Source of the DNA: Mycobacteriaceae bacterium
Lineage (GTDB): Bacteria > Actinomycetota > Actinomycetes > Mycobacteriales > Mycobacteriaceae
NCBI GenBank assembly: GCA_013362555.1
Contig: JABFVX010000037.1
Location: 1-15,504 of the forward strand
Length of the DNA stretch: 15,504 bases
Reading direction: 5' to 3'
How positions within the stretch are numbered: the stretch's first letter is position 1; each line of letters opens with the position of its first letter. Below, piece after piece: positions 15,443-15,504 of this stretch. The notes under the pieces were generated by a model that ran no database searches, was not told the origin of the DNA, and saw nothing but the letters and a program-made list of their open reading frames with translations. Made by a program: the position numbers and the translations under genes.

Positions 15443-15504
15443 TGTCTCCCTTTCGCGTCGGACACCGGATAATGCGATAGCCGGGACAAATACCAACCGG
15501 CCCG

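Overview
The window looks like chromosomal DNA of a mycolic-acid actinobacterium, most likely Nocardia or a close relative. This rests on very high GC, a lipoprotein with LGFP repeats, an acyl-ACP-desaturase-fold protein of the mycobacterial/nocardial type, an MmyB-type XRE regulator, and frequent GTG starts. No phage structural genes, transposases or CRISPR arrays are visible.

Layout. (1) 38-3642: an aldo/keto reductase (minus) diverges from an XRE/MmyB-type regulator (plus), followed by class II fumarase fumC. (2) 3712-4828, minus strand: a conserved actinobacterial protein of unknown function (4094-4828), then two RNA genes. The first RNA (about 3960-3819) carries a complete tRNA cloverleaf in circularly permuted order: anticodon 3' strand, T arm, acceptor 3' strand with CCA, a 4-nt linker, acceptor 5' strand, D arm, anticodon 5' strand. 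This is the architecture of a bacterial YrlA-type Y RNA, or otherwise of a permuted tRNA gene. The second is a tRNA-Lys(CTT) with altered D-loop/T-loop contact bases. (3) 5073-8015: a 980-residue NACHT NTPase with N-terminal hydrophobic segments. (4) 8179-11933: an apparent operon of a 2-oxoglutarate/Fe(II) oxygenase, a methyltransferase fused to a choline/carnitine O-acyltransferase, and a small Cys/His-rich lipoprotein overlapping the fusion gene by 8 bp. (5) 12131-14064, minus: a quinone-oxidoreductase-like MDR protein and a desaturase-fold protein with three substituted diiron ligands. (6) 14281-15442: a VOC/glyoxalase-fold protein (plus) converging on an LGFP-repeat lipoprotein (minus).

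Seven copies of one long palindrome (ends TCCAGAATGACCC / GGGTCATTCTGGA, about 50 bp) sit in the intergenic spaces, roughly one per 2.2 kb. Their asymmetric loops all point the same way whatever the direction of the flanking genes. Two copies supply the stop codon of the gene they follow. One is split by two tandem 73-bp insertions. One is duplicated together with the decayed 3' end of an oxidoreductase gene. A different, perfect 38-bp palindrome lies between the desaturase and oxidoreductase genes.

The two most promising systems are the unknown protein / permuted tRNA-like RNA / odd tRNA-Lys unit, and the hydroxylase-methyltransferase-acyltransferase operon, whose three activities together resemble the chemistry of making and acylating a carnitine-like betaine. 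Function in both cases is inference.
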